Positions 59,302 to 64,000 of a DNA stretch of 64,000 nucleotides are shown here, piece by piece (position 1 is the first letter of the stretch; each line of letters opens with the position of its first letter). The position numbers were made by a program, and so were the translations under genes. The DNA is taken from positions 1,634,408-1,698,407 of the forward strand of contig NZ_CP010777.1 in the NCBI RefSeq assembly GCF_001078055.1. Direction: 5' to 3'. Source of the DNA: Rufibacter radiotolerans. Its GTDB lineage: Bacteria; Bacteroidota; Bacteroidia; Cytophagales; Hymenobacteraceae. Under the pieces are notes generated by a model, which saw only the letters and a list, made by a program, of their open reading frames with translations, was not told where the DNA came from and searched no databases.

Positions 59302-61173
59302 ATGGCTGAACTGACTAATGTAACTTACAACGAGGATAGCATCCGCTCCCTTGACTGGCGCGAACACATCCGGCTGCGCCCGGGTATGTACATCGGCAAG
59401 TTAGGTGACGGCTCCTCTCCCGATGATGGGATTTACATTCTGGTGAAAGAGGTGATTGACAACTCCATTGATGAGCACATGATGGGGTTTGGTCGCACCA
59501 TTGAAATCAAAATATCTGACCACAAGGTAATTGTGCGTGACTACGGCCGCGGTATTCCGTTGGGCAAGGTGATTGACTGCGTGAGCAAGATCAACACCGG
59601 CGGTAAGTATGATAGCCGCGCCTTCCAGAAATCGGTGGGTCTGAACGGGGTGGGTACCAAGGCGGTGAACGCCTTGTCTTCGCACTTCAGAATCCAGTCA
59701 GTGCGCGAAGGCCAGACCAAGGTGGCTGAGTTTGAGCGCGGCGAGTTGGTGAAGGACGAGGCCCTCCAGGAAACCACCCAGCGCAACGGCACCACCACCG
59801 TGTTTGTGCCGGATGACACTATTTTCAAGAATTACCACTTTATTCCGGAGTTCCTGGAGAACCAGATCTGGAATTATGTGTACCTCAACGCAGGTCTTAC
59901 CATCCATTTCAACGGGCAGAAATACCTCTCTGAGAATGGGTTGAAAGATCTGTTAGGCCGCAAGATTGCCGAGGAGTCCATGCGTTATCCTATTATCCAC
60001 CTGAAAGGGGAGGACATTGAGTTCGCGATCACGCACGGCAACGACTACGGCGAGGAGTATTATTCCTTCGTGAACGGGCAGTACACAACCCAGGGCGGTA
60101 CCCACCTGGCAGCTTTTAGAGAAGCAGTAGTAAAGACCGTGCGCGAATTCTACAAGAAAGACTATGATGCCACTGATATCAGGGGCTCCATTGTAGGCGC
60201 TATTGCCATACGCGTGCAGGAACCGGTGTTTGAAAGCCAGACCAAGACCAAGCTGGGTTCCATTAACGTGGCCCATGAGGGACCAACGGTGCGTAACTTC
60301 GTGAATGATTACGTGAAGGAACACCTGGACAATTACCTGCACAAGAACCCGACCGTGGCAGATGCCCTGCGTCGGCGGATTGAGCAGAGTGAGCGCGAGC
60401 GCAAGGACATGGCCGGTATTAAAAAACTGGCCAACCAGCGCGCCAAGAAAGCCAACCTGCACAATAAGAAACTACGCGACTGCCGGTTCCACTTCGCAGA
60501 AAGCAAAGACCTGGAGAAAGAGGCGTTGACTACCCTGTTTATCACAGAAGGGGACTCGGCTTCAGGATCCATCACCAAATCCCGCAACGTGGAGCTGGAG
60601 GCGGTTTTTTCTTTGCGAGGAAAGCCGTTGAACTGCTTCGGGTTGAAGAAAAAGGTGGTGTACGAGAACGAGGAGTTCAACCTGCTGCAGCACGCCCTCA
60701 ACATTGAGGAAGGGCTGGAAGGTTTGCGCTACAACCGCGTAGTAGTGGCCACCGATGCCGACGTGGACGGAATGCACATCCGATTGCTTTTGATGACCTT
60801 TTTCCTGCAGTTCTTCCCGGACCTGGTGAAGAACGGGCACCTGTACATTCTGGAGACGCCGCTCTTCAGGGTGCGCAACAAGAAGGAGACCATCTACTGC
60901 TACAATGAGCAGGAGAAGCAGAACGCCATCCGCAAGATAGGCAAGGCCGCTGAGATTACCCGCTTTAAAGGGTTGGGAGAGATCTCGCCGGAGGAGTTCG
61001 GTAAATTTATTGGAGAGAACATCCGTCTGGAGCCGGTGATCATGGGCAAGACGGAGCAGAACATCCAGAAGATGCTGTCTTACTTTATGGGCAAGAATAC
61101 CCCGGAGCGGCAGCAGTTTATTATTGAGAATCTCAAGATAGAGAAAGATATAGTGGAGGAGGTATATGCTTAA
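59302..61173 (+). CDS. parE: DNA topoisomerase IV subunit B
   Basis: 623 residues. ParE supplies the ATPase and Toprim domains of topoisomerase IV, which unlinks daughter chromosomes. N-terminal GHKL ATPase: [56 protein letters not shown] loop; Toprim: [17 protein letters not shown] and [19 protein letters not shown]. The length without the long GyrB insert supports ParE over GyrB. It overlaps parC by 8 bp, so the two are translated together. Confidence 0.95.
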   Translation: MAELTNVTYNEDSIRSLDWREHIRLRPGMYIGKLGDGSSPDDGIYILVKEVIDNSIDEHMMGFGRTIEIKISDHKVIVRDYGRGIPLGKVIDCVSKINTGGKYDSRAFQKSVGLNGVGTKAVNALSSHFRIQSVREGQTKVAEFERGELVKDEALQETTQRNGTTTVFVPDDTIFKNYHFIPEFLENQIWNYVYLNAGLTIHFNGQKYLSENGLKDLLGRKIAEESMRYPIIHLKGEDIEFAITHGNDYGEEYYSFVNGQYTTQGGTHLAAFREAVVKTVREFYKKDYDATDIRGSIVGAIAIRVQEPVFESQTKTKLGSINVAHEGPTVRNFVNDYVKEHLDNYLHKNPTVADALRRRIEQSERERKDMAGIKKLANQRAKKANLHNKKLRDCRFHFAESKDLEKEALTTLFITEGDSASGSITKSRNVELEAVFSLRGKPLNCFGLKKKVVYENEEFNLLQHALNIEEGLEGLRYNRVVVATDADVDGMHIRLLLMTFFLQFFPDLVKNGHLYILETPLFRVRNKKETIYCYNEQEKQNAIRKIGKAAEITRFKGLGEISPEEFGKFIGENIRLEPVIMGKTEQNIQKMLSYFMGKNTPERQQFIIENLKIEKDIVEEVYA

Positions 61174-63913
61174 CGAAGAATTGGAAAACGAAAACAATTT
61201 AGAGCTGGACAGCGAACTGGCCGGCGAGGAGGTCATCCATGACATTACCTCGGTCTCTGGCTTGTATGAAAACTGGTTTCTGGATTATGCCTCTTACGTG
61301 ATTCTGGAGCGGGCCGTGCCTGCCCTGGAAGACGGTTTTAAGCCGGTGCAGCGCCGTATCATGCACGCCATGAAGGAAATGGACGATGGCCGTTTCAACA
61401 AGGTGGCCAACGTGATAGGGCAGACCATGCAGTACCACCCGCATGGTGACGCCTCTATTGGCGATGCCATTGTGAACCTGGGTCAGAAGGACCTGCTCAT
61501 TGAGACCCAGGGAAACTGGGGCGACGTACGCACTGGTGACAGCGCGGCGGCACCGCGTTATATTGAAGCCCGCCTCACCAAGTTTGCCTTAGACGTAGTC
61601 TTCAATGGCCAGACCACGGAGTGGCAATTAAGTTATGACGGCCGTAAGAACGAACCGGTGACCTTGCCGGTGAAATTCCCGTTGCTGCTCGCGCAGGGCG
61701 TGGAAGGGATTGCCGTAGGCCTGTCCACCAAGATCATGCCCCACAACTTCCGGGAACTGATCAGGGGATCTATTGATGTGCTGAAAGGCCGTAAAACCAC
61801 GCTGTTGCCAGACTTCCCTACAGGTGGTATGGCTGACTTTACTAACTACAACGGTGGGGGCAGAGGGGGGAAAATACGCCTGCGCGCTACCATTGAGAAA
61901 GTAGATAAGTCGTTGCTTGTGATCCGGGACGTGCCATATGGTACTACCACCACCGCCTTGATGGACTCTATTGTCAAGGCCAGCGAGAACAACAAGATCA
62001 AGATCAAGAAGGTAGTGGACAATACCGCCGCCGAGGTGGAGGTACAGGTGCACATTCCGCCCGGAATCTCGCCTGACCTGACCATTGACGCGCTGTACGC
62101 CTTCACCGACTGTGAGATCTCCATCTCGCCTAACACCTGCGTGATCATTGAAGACAAGCCCCGTTTCCTGAACGTGGACGATTTGCTGCGCATGTCAACT
62201 GTGAAAACCGTAAGGTTACTGGAGCGTGAGCTGGAGATCAGGATGGGCGAGCTGGAGGACAAGTGGCACCAGAGCTCCCTGGAGAAGATTTTCATTGAGA
62301 ACCGCATCTACCGTGACATTGAGGAGTGTGAGACCTGGGAAGCCGTATTGGAGGCCATTGACCTGGGCTTGAACCCTTACAAACCTTTGCTGCGCCGCGA
62401 GGTGACACAGGAGGATATCATCCGCTTGACAGAAATCAAGATCAAGCGGATTTCTAAGTTTGACGCCTTCAAGGCAGACGAGTTCATCAAGAAGCTGGAA
62501 GCCGAAATGGCTGAGGTAGCCGATAACCTGGCTAACCTGACCCGTTACGCCATCAGTTATTTTGAGGGCTTGCTGGCCAAATATGGAAAAGGCAAAGAGC
62601 GCCGTACCCAGATCAGAACCTTTGATGTGGTGTCGGCCCAGAAAGTGGCGGTGGCCAACCAGAAACTGTACGTGAACCGCAAAGACGGCTTTGTAGGCTA
62701 TGGCCTCAAGAAAGACGAGTTTGTGTGCGACTGCTCAGACATGGATGACATCATTGCCATCCGGAAGGACGGTAAGTTCATGGTGACCAAGATCAGTGAC
62801 AAGACCTTTATGGGCAAAGACATTCTGTATGTAGGCGTCTACAACAAGAATGACGAGCACATGGTCTACAACATGATCTACACCGATGGCAAGACCGGAA
62901 TCGCGTTTGCCAAACGCTTTGCCGTGACCTCCATTACCCGTGACAAGGAGTATGACCTGACCAAAGGCGAGAAGAACTCTAAAGTGGTTTACCTCACGGC
63001 CAACCCTAACTCTGAGTCTGAGTTGGTGAGCATTACGTTGCAACCGGCCGCTGCCGCCCGAGTGAAGCAGTTTGACTTTGACTTTGCTGAACTGCTCATT
63101 AAAGGCAAAGGCTCACAGGGTAACATAGTGACCAAACATCCTATCAAGAAGGTAGTACAGAAGGCGCTGGGTGAATCTACCCGGGGCGGACGTGAGATCT
63201 ACTATGATGAGGTGATTGGCCGCCTGAACACCGAGAGCCGGGGCCGCTACCTGGGTTCCTTCAACACCGATGATACCATCCTGGTGCTCCACAAAGACGG
63301 TTCGTATGAGCTGACCGGGTTTGACCTGACTAACCATTATGACGTGGCCAATATTGAGGCCATCCACAAATTCAGCCCAGACCTGGTAGTGTCTGCGGTG
63401 TACACAGAAGGGGAGACCAAGGTGACTTACGTGAAGCGCTTCCAGGTGGAGACCACCACAGTCGGCAAACGGTTTACCTTTATCAGTGAGACAAAAGGCT
63501 CTAAACTATTGGCAGCATCGGTGGCAAAAGAGCCCAAAGCGGAGATTAAATTCCAGCGCGATAAGAAGTCTGACAAAGAGACGGAGATTTTGTTGCTGAG
63601 CGAGTTTATTGATGTGAAAGGCTGGCGCGCGATGGGTAACAAGCTGAACTATTTCAAAATCTTTGCCGTGAACCTGCTGGAGGAAGAAAGAGCAGAGGCT
63701 GTAAAGGTAAAAAATAGTACAAAACCAATTAAAACTGTAAAGATAGAGCCTAAAATAACTAAAATTGTAAGTCCTTCATATTCAACAGGTGATGAAGTTT
63801 TGCTTGATTTGGAAAGCGTAAAACCTGATTTGGAAGTAGCCGTAGAAACAGAACAAATCGGGGATCTACCGGTACCACCCAAAAAGGAGAAAAGGCAACT
63901 CAACCTGTTCTAG
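61166..63913 (+). CDS. parC: DNA topoisomerase IV subunit A
   Basis: 915 residues. ParC breaks and rejoins DNA. Winged-helix region with [37 protein letters not shown] (90-102; the QRDR), catalytic Tyr132 in [13 protein letters not shown], then tower and coiled-coil parts and a C-terminal beta-pinwheel. No GyrA box, so ParC. At the position equal to E. coli GyrA Ser83 there is Ala96; Asp100 equals Asp87. The last 60 or so codons (from about 63700) are AT-rich, forming a Lys-rich linker unlike the rest. ATG at 61166, overlapping parE. Confidence 0.95.
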   Translation: MLNEELENENNLELDSELAGEEVIHDITSVSGLYENWFLDYASYVILERAVPALEDGFKPVQRRIMHAMKEMDDGRFNKVANVIGQTMQYHPHGDASIGDAIVNLGQKDLLIETQGNWGDVRTGDSAAAPRYIEARLTKFALDVVFNGQTTEWQLSYDGRKNEPVTLPVKFPLLLAQGVEGIAVGLSTKIMPHNFRELIRGSIDVLKGRKTTLLPDFPTGGMADFTNYNGGGRGGKIRLRATIEKVDKSLLVIRDVPYGTTTTALMDSIVKASENNKIKIKKVVDNTAAEVEVQVHIPPGISPDLTIDALYAFTDCEISISPNTCVIIEDKPRFLNVDDLLRMSTVKTVRLLERELEIRMGELEDKWHQSSLEKIFIENRIYRDIEECETWEAVLEAIDLGLNPYKPLLRREVTQEDIIRLTEIKIKRISKFDAFKADEFIKKLEAEMAEVADNLANLTRYAISYFEGLLAKYGKGKERRTQIRTFDVVSAQKVAVANQKLYVNRKDGFVGYGLKKDEFVCDCSDMDDIIAIRKDGKFMVTKISDKTFMGKDILYVGVYNKNDEHMVYNMIYTDGKTGIAFAKRFAVTSITRDKEYDLTKGEKNSKVVYLTANPNSESELVSITLQPAAAARVKQFDFDFAELLIKGKGSQGNIVTKHPIKKVVQKALGESTRGGREIYYDEVIGRLNTESRGRYLGSFNTDDTILVLHKDGSYELTGFDLTNHYDVANIEAIHKFSPDLVVSAVYTEGETKVTYVKRFQVETTTVGKRFTFISETKGSKLLAASVAKEPKAEIKFQRDKKSDKETEILLLSEFIDVKGWRAMGNKLNYFKIFAVNLLEEERAEAVKVKNSTKPIKTVKIEPKITKIVSPSYSTGDEVLLDLESVKPDLEVAVETEQIGDLPVPPKKEKRQLNLF

Positions 63914-64000
63914 GAATTTTGGATTAGTTTCCGTAGATTACCCTTGCGTTGTACTAAAGTTACATCATTGAAGGGTATATGCGGAGCAAATTTAGACTCG

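Overview
The window comes from a Bacteroidota chromosome, most likely order Cytophagales, family Hymenobacteraceae (Rufibacter, Pontibacter and Hymenobacter are the closest fits). The evidence is an outer-membrane-heavy gene set (two OMP_b-brl_3-type TonB-dependent receptors, a Porin_10-like barrel, many Cys lipoproteins), a type III glutamine synthetase, the long insertion-bearing IspG, a CrtA-type carotenoid oxygenase, DUF4199/DUF6728-type small proteins and promoters of the Bacteroidota TTG-N19-TAnnTTTG form. The genus is an inference. I saw no rRNA, tRNA, CRISPR array, insertion sequence or prophage. It reads as ordinary chromosome with some lineage-specific genes and an unusually high load of one short palindromic repeat.

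Layout. 1-6.5 kb: end of a porin, tRNA hydroxylase miaE, a conserved secreted protein usually labelled asparagine synthetase B, a MacB-type permease, a CLC channel and an OmpH/Skp-like lipoprotein. 6.6-12 kb: two tandem paralogous TonB-dependent receptors with a 51-residue membrane protein between them; a 21-bp inverted repeat lies upstream of both the first receptor and the small gene. 12.5-19.6 kb: bile-acid-symporter-like transporter, tRNA methylthiotransferase mtaB, an LTA-synthase-like sulfatase and glutamine synthetase glnN with a textbook promoter. 19.7-24.3 kb: two paralogous unknown proteins around a coiled-coil gene, ispG plus a small membrane protein, and a YjbR protein. 24.4-35.4 kb: leuS, a repeat-rich 685-bp gap, crtA, a pyridoxamine-oxidase-fold protein, AcpH-like phosphodiesterase, SlyD-like FKBP, an IGHMBP2-type helicase, a DUF2007/zinc-ribbon gene translationally coupled to a coiled-coil protein, and hydroxybutyryl-CoA dehydrogenase. 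35.6-46.6 kb: two tandem 50-residue membrane proteins, an ABC-F ATPase, DUF4199, a Spy-like protein, an L,D-transpeptidase, M48 peptidase, diacylglycerol-kinase-type enzyme, metallophosphoesterase, Lon-substrate-binding protein, mtgA and a SnoaL-type lipoprotein. 46.6-58.9 kb: PAS histidine kinase, App1-like phosphatase, a second M48 lipoprotein, topoisomerase IB, GNAT, two divergent paralogous proteins with kinase-like motifs, an exonuclease/GIY-YIG fusion, a DUF2383 protein and an AI-2E transporter. 59.3-63.9 kb: parE-parC.

Most interesting points. (1) A dispersed palindrome of about 36 bp (arms GTTTTRGGCCTGTTTT and AAAACAGGCCYAAAAC) occurs about two dozen times, almost always in gaps and mostly next to gene 3' ends. 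Arm changes are often matched on the other arm, which suggests selection for a hairpin. One copy lies inside a reading frame, where it encodes the linker between DUF2007 and a zinc ribbon. (2) The divergent pair at 52.1-55.4 kb has a glycine-rich segment, a conserved lysine and, in one member, a DRHxxQ loop followed by a DRD motif, as in HipA/CotH/FAM20/PI3K-type kinases. The other member has lost the Asp and His, suggesting an enzyme/pseudoenzyme pair. (3) The ABC-F protein has lost both halves of one composite ATP site while keeping the other. (4) The paired 21-bp inverted repeats suggest a small regulon linking a TonB receptor to a tiny membrane protein.
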